Assembly (NCBI GenBank): GCA_031282705.1
Contig: JAITDF010000689.1
Coordinates: 1 to 13,393 of the forward strand
Reading direction: 5' to 3'
Length of the DNA: 13,393 nt
Source: Opitutaceae bacterium
GTDB lineage: Bacteria > Verrucomicrobiota > Verrucomicrobiia > Opitutales > Opitutaceae
Part shown: positions 1-6,022 of the stretch, in pieces
Layout: every line of letters begins with the position of its first letter
How positions within the stretch are numbered: the stretch's first letter is position 1
Translations under genes and position numbers: made by a program
The notes under the pieces: model-generated
The model's database searches: none
Told to the model about the DNA's origin: nothing
The model's input: only the letters and a program-made list of their open reading frames with translations

Positions 1-118
1 ACGGGGGAGAAATCTTTCGGGACGGGGGAGAAAGTTTTCGGGACGCTGGAGAAAGTTTTCGGGAAGGGGGAGAAATGGGCGGGGGGGAATCGTTCGGGGC
101 GCTGGGGGAATGGGCGGG
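1..118. repeat. Degenerate 21-bp tandem repeat, cut by the window edge
   Basis: Four consecutive units of about 21 bp are visible at 1-20, 21-41, 42-62 and 63-83. They share GACGGGGGAGAAA followed by GTTTTCGG. Two more decayed units follow at about 84-97 and 98-118. Units 2 and 3 differ at only two positions, while later units drift towards G-runs. The array lies just downstream of the stop codon of the minus-strand gene at 139-1182, and its true length is unknown because it starts at base 1. No function can be assigned. Confidence 0.7.
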
Positions 119-138
119 GGGACGATTTTTCCGGGGGG

Positions 139-1182
139 TTACTCGTCCACGCGCACGATGCGGCCGGCGGGCAGGCGTTGCGAGCCCACGCCGAGGGTCT
201 CGGCGAAGTTGATGGTCTGGATTTCCTCGGAGATGGGGCGGAAGCCCGCGCGTTCGCGCCAGCGGTTTATCCGCGCGGACATGAGGGCGTCCAGCGCCAC
301 GGGGTCGGCGCTGAGCCAGAGCATCGGCTCCGAGACCGAGTAGAGGGAGTTGAAATAGGGGCCGCCGATGAACTGGTAGTGTTCCAGGCTCGCGATGGAG
401 AGCAGCCAGGTCTGCCGCAGCTCGGGGATGGCGCTCATCTCGGCCACGGCGGCGGGGGCGTTGGCGGGGCTGCGGAAGAAGCGCGCGGTGTTGGAGGCGT
501 TCCAGAGGGTCGCGTTGACGAGCGCGCCGTTGATGCCGAGGATGGGGTGGTCGGTGAACACGGGCAGGTTTATCCAGAAGTCCGCGTCGAGAAAGAGCGG
601 CGTGGCGAGGAAGCTTTTGCGGTCCTGCTCGCGGGTGGTCTCCGGGTCCACGCCCTCCACGCTTTTTTCCGCGAAAATCGGGTCGAAGCGCGAGGGCAGC
701 GGGCTGTCGTAGAACCACACCGGGTCGTAGAACCGGCCCGATTCGAGCACGTAAACCGGGTAGCCTTTGAACGGGGTCTGGCCGGCCACCAGCGAGGGGA
801 GGTAGCCGGTCATGCGCAGGCGCAGCTGGTTCAGCCCGACCAGAAAGATGTCCTGCGAGGCGAAGCCGCGGCGTTCCATCGCGCCGATGACGGCTTTCAC
901 GAGCGGCACCGGCGTGGCCATGCCGGGGCCGGAATCGGTGTAGATTTTCAGGCCGACTTTTTTCTTCGCGCCGGGGACGAGCTTGCGGCCGGTCTGCTCC
1001 TCGAACTTGGAGATCAGCAGCTCCACCTTGGCCGCGTAGGCGCCTTCGTCGAAGCCCGGCAGCCGCGCCTCCCAGACCGGGGCCAGCGCCGGCGGCGGGT
1101 TCGCGGCGCGCGCGGGCGCGGCGGCGGCCAGCAAGGCGGCGAGAGTCGCGAAAGGGAGCGGGGCGGCCTGGAATAATCTCAT
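139..1182 (-). CDS. Secreted DUF362-like protein
   Basis: This 347-residue protein has a clear Sec-type signal peptide (residues 1-26, cleavage after ARA), so it should be exported. The mature part resembles DUF362-family proteins. It has 'TDSGPGMATPVPLVKAVI' at 82-99, then a strand ending in 'DIFLVG' (111-116). The segment 'DADFWINLPVF' with 'GINGALVNATLWN' (199-228) matches the family's 'D-x-x-I-N-x-P ... G-x-x-G-A-L-K-N' region, with V in place of the usual K. Near the end 'SADPVALDAL' (291-300) matches the conserved A-D-P-V-A-x-D signature. I see no ferredoxin-type cysteine cluster, unlike some DUF362 proteins. The biochemical role of the family is not established and I do not assign one. 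The ATG at 1182 is the only start that keeps a normal signal peptide, and no Shine-Dalgarno motif precedes it. The gene stands alone, divergent from the tRNA gene. Existence of the gene is secure; the family assignment is moderately secure. Confidence 0.82.
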   Translation of the reverse strand: MRLFQAAPLPFATLAALLAAAAPARAANPPPALAPVWEARLPGFDEGAYAAKVELLISKFEEQTGRKLVPGAKKKVGLKIYTDSGPGMATPVPLVKAVIGAMERRGFASQDIFLVGLNQLRLRMTGYLPSLVAGQTPFKGYPVYVLESGRFYDPVWFYDSPLPSRFDPIFAEKSVEGVDPETTREQDRKSFLATPLFLDADFWINLPVFTDHPILGINGALVNATLWNASNTARFFRSPANAPAAVAEMSAIPELRQTWLLSIASLEHYQFIGGPYFNSLYSVSEPMLWLSADPVALDALMSARINRWRERAGFRPISEEIQTINFAETLGVGSQRLPAGRIVRVDE

Positions 1183-1444
1183 GATGCGGTATGTGTTCTG
1201 CTCGGCGGAAATGTTTCCTGGAATGCGTGGGCGTTTTTAAAGCGGTTGGCAAATTTCTTTCGCTTCCCTCCCTGTCTTTCCTCCGTTTCCCGTCCCCGTT
1301 CCGCTTTCCCTGCCGGCCTGGACCCAAAGGCAAAAGCGGCGCCGTCCGTCCGGCCTCAACCGCACCGCCGGCAAAAAACCCGCCCGGCGCGCTGAAATCT
1401 CTCACTTGACGCGTCCCCGATAAACCGCAACGTCAGACACCCCT
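1183..1444. other. Intergenic region between DUF362-like gene and tRNA-Gln
   Basis: This is the divergent gap between a minus-strand gene and the plus-strand tRNA. It contains a pyrimidine-rich stretch (about 1255-1320). A -35-like TTGACG lies at 1406-1411, about 33 bases before the tRNA 5' end, but no convincing -10 box stands 16-18 bp downstream. The short plus-strand reading frame across 1191-1409 is low in complexity and not convincing as a gene. Confidence 0.4.
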
Positions 1445-1518
1445 TGCCCGATGGTGTAATGGCAGCACAGGCGACTTTGACTCGCCTAGTCATGGTTCGA
1501 ATCCATGTCGGGCAGCCA
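1445..1518 (+). tRNA. tRNA-Gln (anticodon UUG)
   Basis: The cloverleaf folds cleanly. The acceptor stem TGCCCGA (1445-1451) pairs with TCGGGCA (1508-1514). The D-stem is GTG/CAC. The anticodon stem GGCGA/TCGCC encloses the loop CTTTGAC, giving anticodon TTG, which reads CAA glutamine codons. The T-arm is CATGG-TTCGAAT-CCATG. The discriminator base G1515 is followed by an encoded CCA (1516-1518). No duplicate of the 3' end of this tRNA occurs elsewhere in the window, so nothing here suggests it served as an integration site. Confidence 0.96.
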
Positions 1519-1603
1519 GCCGCAAAAGAGCCCTGGGTTTTCGGGGCCGCCCCGGTCATGAACCGAGGGGGGACGCGGGTGACTGGTCCGGGAGATTTTC
1601 GAT

Positions 1604-1690
1604 TTTTGATTCTCGATTTTCGATTGGGCGCCACCGCGCCGCTTTGCCCGCGGGAGCGGAAGCTCCCCAATCGAAAATCGAAAATCAAAA
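1604..1690. repeat. Imperfect inverted repeat (REP-like) with internal hairpin
   Basis: The left arm at 1604-1627 and the right arm at 1667-1690 are inverted copies with 23 of 24 positions matching. Both are built from short 'GATTTTCGATTTTC' motifs ending in CCAAT/ATTGG. Between them sits a perfect hairpin, GGGAGC-GGAA-GCTCCC (1652-1667). The element lies between the tRNA and the stop codon of the convergent regulator gene. No uninterrupted T-run follows the stem on either strand, so I call it a palindromic intergenic repeat rather than a classic terminator. It may still help end transcription from both sides. Confidence 0.72.
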
Positions 1691-1710
1691 CCCTCCCCGG
1701 CCCCGCCGTG

Positions 1711-2886
1711 TCAGCGCGGCAGATACGTGCCGCAGGACTCGCGCACGACGAGGCGCGGCGTGGCCAGGAACGCGCAGGGCGGGGCGAGCGGGTTGGCCAG
1801 GCGGCGCAGCATCGCGTCGAAGGCCAGCGCGGCGATCTCGTCGCACGGCTGGTGGACCGTCGTCAGCGGCACCGCGACTAGCGTGGCGTATTTGGCGTCG
1901 TCGAAACCGGCCACGCGCAGGTCGCGCGGCACGCGCACGCCGAGGCGCAGCAGCGTCTGCATGAGTTGCGCGGCGGTGCGGTCGTTGGCGCACACGCACG
2001 CGTCCCAGCGCCGGCGGACGAGCGCGCGCCTGACCAGCGCCGCGTCGGACGGGTCGCCCTCGATGACGCTGTCGCCGTCCCAGCCGCCGGTGCCCGCGCG
2101 CACCATCGCCTCGCGCACGCCCGCGATGCGCGCCGCCACGGTGGGGGCGGAGCGCGGGCGCGTGAAAAAAGCGATGCGGCGGCAGCCGAGCTTCAGCAGG
2201 TGCGAGGCGATCAGGCTGCCGGCGGCGATGTTGTCCATGCTCGCCAGGTCGAGCGCGCCGCGCTGCGGAAACTCGGCCAGCTCGCGGTCGATGAGCACCA
2301 CCGGGATGCCCGCCTGCTGGAACAGCCCGGCGATGCGCTGGTTGACCTCGCGCCGGTTGGCCGAGAGCTCCAGCGGGGCGAAAAACACCCCGTCGAGCTT
2401 GCGCTTGATGAATTCGTCGCAGAGCTGCCCGGCGGTTTCCGCCTCGGACGCCGCCCGCTTCGCGTTTTCCCCGGCGGGCGGCGCGGCGGGCGGCTTGGCG
2501 TTTTTCCAAAACATGCCGAAGTCGCGCGCGCGGGCGAGCCCGGCGAGCTGGGCGCAGATTTTTTCAAAAATCTCCGTCGTCTCCCATTGCGGGGTCAGCA
2601 GTCCCAGCTCGCGCCGGCCGGCGCCGGCCGCCGGGTTTTCCACGGCAAACGAGCCCATGCCCGCGCGGCGCTCGACCAGCCCCTCGCGGACCAGCTCCTG
2701 CAACGCCCGCGCCGCCGTCGGGCGCGACACGCCGTGGCGCGCCACCAGCGCCGCCTCGCTCGGCAGGCGCCGCCCGCCGCCGTAGTCGCCCGCGAGGATT
2801 CTGCCGCGCAGCAGCCCGGCGATCACGCGGTATTTGGGATCGGAGGAATCGTCAGGCGATTTTGTTTCCGCTTCTGGAGTGGTCAT
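1711..2886 (-). CDS. GntR/LacI-type hybrid transcriptional regulator
   Basis: This 391-residue protein joins two modules. Residues 18-83 form a GntR-type winged helix ('LPSEAALVARHGVSRPTAAR' followed by 'GLVERRAGMGSFAV') that should bind DNA. Residues from about 91 to the end form a LacI/periplasmic-binding-like sensor domain ('GVFFAPLE', 'GIPVVLIDRE', 'MDNIAAG', 'GCRRIAFF', 'RVAGFDDAKYATL', 'PLTTVHQP'). This is the architecture of AraR-type sugar regulators, so a carbohydrate effector is likely, but its identity cannot be read here. The reading frame is open much further upstream, into low-complexity repeat DNA. I chose the ATG at 2886 because the winged helix begins 17 residues later and the upstream residues have no domain character. 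No Shine-Dalgarno motif is evident. A 17-bp palindrome sits 18-34 bp upstream and could be an autoregulatory operator. No sugar gene is adjacent on the same strand, so its targets are unknown. Confidence 0.9.
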   Translation of the reverse strand: MTTPEAETKSPDDSSDPKYRVIAGLLRGRILAGDYGGGRRLPSEAALVARHGVSRPTAARALQELVREGLVERRAGMGSFAVENPAAGAGRRELGLLTPQWETTEIFEKICAQLAGLARARDFGMFWKNAKPPAAPPAGENAKRAASEAETAGQLCDEFIKRKLDGVFFAPLELSANRREVNQRIAGLFQQAGIPVVLIDRELAEFPQRGALDLASMDNIAAGSLIASHLLKLGCRRIAFFTRPRSAPTVAARIAGVREAMVRAGTGGWDGDSVIEGDPSDAALVRRALVRRRWDACVCANDRTAAQLMQTLLRLGVRVPRDLRVAGFDDAKYATLVAVPLTTVHQPCDEIAALAFDAMLRRLANPLAPPCAFLATPRLVVRESCGTYLPR

Positions 2887-2903
2887 GGCATATGGTGAAC
2901 CTG

Positions 2904-2920
2904 CCCTGTCGGGAACAGGG
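2904..2920. promoter_or_regulatory. Candidate operator palindrome upstream of GntR/LacI regulator
   Basis: A perfect palindrome, CCCTGT-CGGGA-ACAGGG, has 6-bp arms and a 5-bp spacer. It ends 17 bases before the ATG (position 2886) of the minus-strand regulator. GntR and LacI family proteins bind inverted repeats of this kind and often repress their own genes. Placement and symmetry therefore suggest an autoregulatory operator. A simple stem-loop in the leader is the alternative. Confidence 0.4.
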
Positions 2921-2938
2921 GCGGTTTGAATGATTGAA

Positions 2939-3129
2939 CTGATGTTACGCGAGGGCGTCAGTTCTCGTTTCTCTTTCTCTTTCCTCTTTATCTTTACCTT
3001 TCTCTCCCATCCCTCCCATCCCCTTCTCCCCTCTTGACGAAAGAGGGAAGAGAAAGAGGAAAGAAGAAAGACAAAGAGAACGAGAAACGAGAAACGAGAA
3101 ACGAGAACGGCGTTTCCGCGTAACATCAG
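2939..3129. mobile_element. 191-bp miniature inverted-repeat element (MITE-like) with target duplication
   Basis: The ends are perfect 13-bp inverted repeats: CTGATGTTACGCG (2939-2951) and its complement (3117-3129). Directly outside both ends lies the same 8-bp sequence, TGATTGAA (2931-2938 and 3130-3137), as expected for a target-site duplication. The interior has no credible gene. Its left half is pyrimidine-rich and its right half purine-rich, including three tandem CGAGAAA units from 3081, and both arms share GTTCTCGTTTCTC in inverted orientation, so much of the element could fold on itself. It carries no transposase and would need one in trans. It inserted about 50 bp upstream of the GntR/LacI regulator start. 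Confidence 0.75.
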
Positions 3130-3288
3130 TGATTGAACAGAAGGCAACGAAGAAAACGAAGAACAATCAGGAAGGCGGGAAGGCGGGAGCAGGGTTGAAG
3201 AATTTCCTTTACCTTCCACTTTCCGCCCCCACTTTCCGCCCTCAACTTCCAGCGTCCACCTTCAACCGGCCGCGCAACGGCCCCACCT
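3130..3288. other. Repeat-rich leader region before ybeY
   Basis: Apart from the target-site copy at 3130-3137, this stretch holds an A/G-rich segment (about 3138-3200, with 'AACGAAG' repeated) and a pyrimidine-rich segment (about 3205-3265) with 'ACTTTCCGCCC'-like units repeated. I see no gene and no clear promoter. Confidence 0.4.
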
Positions 3289-3792
3289 GTGCCCGCCCGC
3301 GAAATCAGCATCCGCAACGCCCATCCGCGCCTGCGCCTCGACCGCCGCGCCATCGCCGCCGCCATCGCCCGGCTCGACGCGCACGCGGACCGCTTTCGCG
3401 GCGGCTGCCCGCCCGGCGAACTCTCCATCGCCTTTCTCACCGCCCCGGCGCTTGCCGCGCTGCACGCCGGCTTCCTCGGCGATCCCGCGCCCACCGACGT
3501 CATCACCTTCGAGGGCGACCCCGCCCTCGGCGCCGCGGGCGAAATCTGCGTCTCCGCCGACACCGCCGCCGCCTACGCCGCCGCGCACGGGCTCGATTTC
3601 TCCGCCGAGCTTGTGCTCTACCTCGTCCACGGCTGGCTGCACCTCGCCGGCTACGACGACCTGCGCCCGCAAGAAAAACGCCTCATGCGCGCCGCCGAGA
3701 AACGTGCCCTGGCCCTGCTTCGCGCCGCCGGGATGAAGCCCGGTTTCCGGCTCCGCCCCGCGCGCAAGCCGGAATCCGCGCCCTCCCGTTGA
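3289..3792 (+). CDS. ybeY: Endoribonuclease YbeY / 16S rRNA maturation factor
   Basis: YbeY is a single-domain cytoplasmic zinc metalloprotein that takes part in 16S rRNA 3'-end processing and ribosome quality control. This 167-residue protein has the family's typical length. It carries 'PTDVITFEGD' (68-77), matching the conserved T-D-V-L-S-F block, then 'GEICVSADTA' (84-93), and the metal motif 'HGWLHLAGYDD' (114-124). The usual motif is H-G-x-L-H-L-x-G-Y-D-H. Here the third metal ligand is aspartate (D124) in place of histidine, while H114 and H118 are kept. Asp can bind zinc, so the protein may well be active. The start appears to be GTG at 3289, since no in-frame ATG lies near the N-terminus. 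The arginine- and proline-rich tail (about 150-167) extends past the core fold. It is followed 77 bp later by the thioredoxin-like gene on the same strand. Confidence 0.9.
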   Translation: MPAREISIRNAHPRLRLDRRAIAAAIARLDAHADRFRGGCPPGELSIAFLTAPALAALHAGFLGDPAPTDVITFEGDPALGAAGEICVSADTAAAYAAAHGLDFSAELVLYLVHGWLHLAGYDDLRPQEKRLMRAAEKRALALLRAAGMKPGFRLRPARKPESAPSR

Positions 3793-3816
3793 CAGACCGC
3801 GCAGCGTGACTTCATT
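3789..3816 (+). promoter_or_regulatory. Weak candidate promoter for the thioredoxin-like gene
   Basis: A perfect -35 hexamer TTGACA (3789-3794) overlaps the ybeY stop codon. Sixteen bases later TTCATT (3811-3816) is a poor -10 match. The spacing and the position 54 bp before the ATG at 3870 are right for a promoter, but the weak -10 keeps this tentative. Confidence 0.25.
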
Positions 3817-3869
3817 GGCTCCCGATCCGGCCCGACCGCGCCGAATCCGGAAAACACCATTCCCCTGCC

Positions 3870-4295
3870 ATGAAAAAAGCCATCCTTGCCCTGCTTGCGC
3901 CCGCCATCGCCGCTCTCGCGCCGCTTCTCCATGCCGCCGGGAAAGACGGCGCCCCCGCCATCATTTCCCGTGGCGAACGAATCACGATAGAAGACCACAT
4001 TGTCCCCGAAAAAATCACCATCTTCTATTTTACCAGCAATTATCACCCGCCCTGCAACCGGCTCGCGGCGCTGCTCGACAAACTCCACGCGCAGCGCGAC
4101 GACATCGCCGTGGTCAAGGTTGACATCAACCGCCCCCATACCCGGGGCATCGACTGGGGCTCCCCGGTTGCGCAGCAATACCATCTGAAATCCGTTCCTT
4201 ATTTTCAAATCTACAACAATGCCGGGAAATTCTCCGCCGACGGCAAGGCGGCGCGCGCGAAGATCAACGAATGGCTGAATGTCATCGGCGACTGA
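3870..4295 (+). CDS. Secreted thioredoxin-fold protein with incomplete active site
   Basis: This 141-residue protein starts with a Sec signal peptide (residues 1-22, 'MKKAILALLAPAIAALAPLL' then HA). It is probably periplasmic or, if the peptide is uncleaved, membrane-tethered. The rest fits a thioredoxin fold: strand 'KITIFYFTS' (48-56), an active-site-like turn, helix 'NRLAALLDKLHAQ', strand 'IAVVKVDIN' (79-87), and the conserved cis-proline turn 'SVPYFQIY' (108-115). Where thioredoxins have W-C-G-P-C this protein has Y58-H59-P60-P61-C62, so the nucleophilic first cysteine is replaced by histidine and only the second cysteine remains. Ordinary dithiol exchange is therefore unlikely. A monothiol, binding or structural role is possible but unproven. 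'NRPHTRGIDWGSPVAQQYHL' is an insert-like segment before the cis-proline. No Shine-Dalgarno motif precedes the ATG. Confidence 0.85.
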   Translation: MKKAILALLAPAIAALAPLLHAAGKDGAPAIISRGERITIEDHIVPEKITIFYFTSNYHPPCNRLAALLDKLHAQRDDIAVVKVDINRPHTRGIDWGSPVAQQYHLKSVPYFQIYNNAGKFSADGKAARAKINEWLNVIGD

Positions 4296-4358
4296 ACGCC
4301 TTTTGCCCGCCGGCCCCGGCAAAACCCGCGGGCCATAAGTGATGTTACGCGGCTCTGG
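4296..4358. other. Short gap with GC hairpin and an orphan 12-bp element end
   Basis: TTTTGCC (4301-4307) and GGCAAAA (4318-4324) can pair after the thioredoxin-like gene, but no T-run follows, so this is not a convincing terminator. TGATGTTACGCG at 4340-4351 is identical to the terminal 12 bp of the miniature element at 2939-3129. Its inverted partner is not present nearby. Confidence 0.45.
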
Positions 4359-4641
4359 CGTACCGCAGACTTCCAAGTCTGCTTCAAACCTCACACCCGG
4401 TTGCTGGCTCGTTTCCGGGTTTGGGTCTGTTTGCGGGCCTCCGGCCCGGAAGCAGGTTTGGTTCCGAGCGAAGCGAGAATCTTGACAACCTGCGGTACGT
4501 TGGCGCTGCCGCGCCGGAGTCTGACGTACCGCAGACTTCCAAGTCTGCTTCAAACCTCACACCCGGTTGCTGGCTCGTTTCCGGGTCTGGGCTCCTTGCG
4601 GGCCTCCGGCCCGGAAGCAGGTTTGGAAACCTGCGGTACGT
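4359..4641. repeat. Tandem pair of long palindromic repeats (166-bp period)
   Basis: Two near-identical blocks start at 4359 and 4525. Each opens with CGTACCGCAGACTTCCAAGT, continues through 'CACACCCGGTTGCTGGCTCG' and 'GGCCTCCGGCCCGGAAGCAG', and closes with the inverted motif CTGCGGTACG (about 4490-4499 and 4631-4640). Each block contains the hairpin CAGACTT-CC-AAGTCTG. In the second block GCAGGTTT-GG-AAACCTGC is a perfect hairpin. In the first block this is split by a 24-bp insertion (about 4462-4486). A shorter, diverged copy of the opening ('GCAGACTTCCACGTCTGCT') is at 4687-4705. Confidence 0.8.
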
Positions 4642-4845
4642 CACGCTTCCGTGCCGGCAGCCTGTCGTGGCCCCTGCCGGCGGGGCGCAGACTTCCACGT
4701 CTGCTCCAACGCGCGCCGCCCCGGCAGGTCGCAGAACATGCGCCTCTTCCTTCCGCTCTCCCTCCCCCCCCGGAAAACACCTTTCCTTTTTTCGCAAAAG
4801 TCGCGTATGTCTTGACAATAAATACGCAGCGGCACTCGGCGTTTT
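4642..4845. other. Repeat-derived gap before the uncharacterised gene
   Basis: It contains an inverted pair GCCGGCAG (4653-4660) and CTGCCGGC (4674-4681), the third partial repeat copy at 4687-4705, and a pyrimidine-rich run to about 4790. A TTGACA hexamer lies at 4812-4817 but lacks a good -10 at normal spacing. I see no gene. Confidence 0.45.
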
Positions 4846-4874
4846 TTGCCATTGTATGCGATACTGGGTATAAG
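4846..4874 (+). promoter_or_regulatory. Sigma70-like promoter of the uncharacterised gene
   Basis: The -35 box TTGCCA (4846-4851) and -10 box TATAAG (4869-4874) are separated by exactly 17 bp, each with one mismatch to consensus. Transcription would start near 4881, giving a leader of about 28 bases before the ATG at 4909. This placement argues against the alternative TTG start at 4846, which would lie inside the promoter. Confidence 0.6.
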
Positions 4875-4908
4875 TTTTTTACGGAATCATCTCTTTTCCA
4901 CCATCATC

Positions 4909-5700
4909 ATGAATGCGCATCTGTATCTGTCCTTGTCCCCGGAGGCATTGATCGCCTCCCATCTCACGCCCGAGGAGTTCGGTGCGTATCTCGCCATCGG
5001 CAGCCGCCATCACTCCAGCGGGCAGGCGTTGTTTTTCGAGCTGGACCCCGCGTGGCGCACCGACGCCATCCCGGCCATGGCCGCCATCGAGGCGCGCATG
5101 CCCCATGCCGACGGCTCGCCCCGCAAATCGCGCTACATCTCCATCTACCGCGTGCTGGAGCATGTGCCGCCCGGCGTCATCGGGGACCTGCACCTCGCCA
5201 CGCCGGACGGGCGCGTGCTCAGCCTCGCCGCGGCGAAGGCCGGCCAGCCGCCGTTCAACGACAACAGCCGCCACCACCTCTACCAGGAATACTGCCCCAT
5301 CCGCCCGCGCGTGGTGAGCATGCTCGACCCGGCCGGGTTCTGCGCGCACATCACCGACCCCGCGCAACCCGTCAGCGTGCCGCGCATCGCCTTCGCCGAG
5401 CTGACCTTGGGCGCGCTTGCCGGCAACCTCGACGCCTCCGCCGACGAACTCGGCAACCTCCCCTACGCCGGCATCGTGCACCTCCGCGACTGCCTCCGCG
5501 AGGTCAGCGAGCGCCCCGACAAGCCCACCAAGGTGCTCGTCCGCAACATCAGCGACAACGTGCTCTACCGCACCATCAAGGGCGGCTTTTACGTCGGCGA
5601 CCGGGCGGGCTTGAAATATTATCCCATGCCCTCGCGCGTCGATCTCGACGCGCGGCATCACGCATGGTGGCAGTCCGCGCTGAACTCCTTCGGCGGCTGA
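4909..5700 (+). CDS. Uncharacterised 263-residue protein
   Basis: I do not recognise a characterised family. The protein begins 'MNAHLYLSLSPEALIASHLT' and has no signal peptide or membrane segment, so it is probably cytoplasmic. It is mixed alpha/beta in appearance. Distinctive stretches are 'LALFFELDP'-type hydrophobics near residue 40 ('GQALFFELDPAWR'), 'SRYISIYRVLEHVPPGVIGD' near 80-98, 'DGRVLSLAAAKAG', 'HHLYQEYCPIRPRVVSMLDP' near 122-141, 'PYAGIVHLRDCLREV' near 186-200, and a C-terminal 'HHAWWQSALNSFGG'. No catalytic motif stands out. The ATG at 4909 is chosen over an in-frame TTG at 4846 because a promoter overlaps the latter. It is a single-gene unit, with its own promoter upstream and an intrinsic terminator at 5722-5751. 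Normal codon bias and these transcription signals make it a convincing gene. Confidence 0.85.
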   Translation: MNAHLYLSLSPEALIASHLTPEEFGAYLAIGSRHHSSGQALFFELDPAWRTDAIPAMAAIEARMPHADGSPRKSRYISIYRVLEHVPPGVIGDLHLATPDGRVLSLAAAKAGQPPFNDNSRHHLYQEYCPIRPRVVSMLDPAGFCAHITDPAQPVSVPRIAFAELTLGALAGNLDASADELGNLPYAGIVHLRDCLREVSERPDKPTKVLVRNISDNVLYRTIKGGFYVGDRAGLKYYPMPSRVDLDARHHAWWQSALNSFGG

Positions 5701-5721
5701 TTCAACCCAAGACAGACCAAA

Positions 5722-5751
5722 GGCCCGCGCCCCTCCCGTCGCGGGCCGTGT
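5722..5751 (+). terminator. Rho-independent terminator
   Basis: GGCCCGCG (5722-5729) pairs perfectly with CGCGGGCC (5740-5747) around a 10-base loop, followed by GTGTTTTA. It lies 22 bases after the stop of the uncharacterised gene and closes its single-gene transcription unit. Confidence 0.75.
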
Positions 5752-6022
5752 TTTATCCAGACAAAACCAGCCGGCTCTTCCCCCTCCTCCCTCCTCCCTT
5801 CTCCTCCGCTCCTTTTCCCTTCCTCCTTCTCGACTCCTTCCTCCGCGCCTTCCGCGCCCGCCGCCTCCGCTCATTCCGCCGCCCGCTCATTTCGCCTCCG
5901 CTCATTCCGCCGCCCGCGCCCGCCGCCCATTTTTTCTCCGCAACGTCCACGCAAAAACTTCCGCGCAGTTTCTCAACAGCCTCTCGGCAGTTTCTCCGCA
6001 AATTTTCTCCGCCAATATATCC
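5752..6022. other. Pyrimidine-rich leader region before the pyrophosphatase gene
   Basis: The plus strand is almost all C and T from about 5770 to 5960. A 25-bp direct repeat beginning CGCCTCCGCTCATTCCGC occurs at 5862-5886 and 5893-5917, a 31-bp period. Closer to the gene, GCAGTTTCTC occurs at 5965-5974 and 5987-5996. No convincing promoter is visible. TATAT at 6016-6020 is too close to the ATG at 6023 for a -10 box unless the transcript is leaderless. Confidence 0.5.

Noticed and set aside
1445..1518. tRNA-Gln as an integration site (att)
   Set aside because: No second copy of the tRNA 3' end and no integrase gene are present in the window.
2945..3166. Short minus-strand frame inside the miniature element (73 residues)
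   Set aside because: Low-complexity product of the purine/pyrimidine tracts, with no transposase motif.
2887..3219. N-terminal extension of the GntR/LacI regulator by 111 residues
   Set aside because: The extension is translated from the mobile element and intergenic repeats. The ATG at 2886 places the winged helix at the normal position.
4359..4705. CRISPR array
   Set aside because: Only two long blocks at a 166-bp period plus a fragment. Units are palindromic with no unique short spacers, and no cas genes are present.
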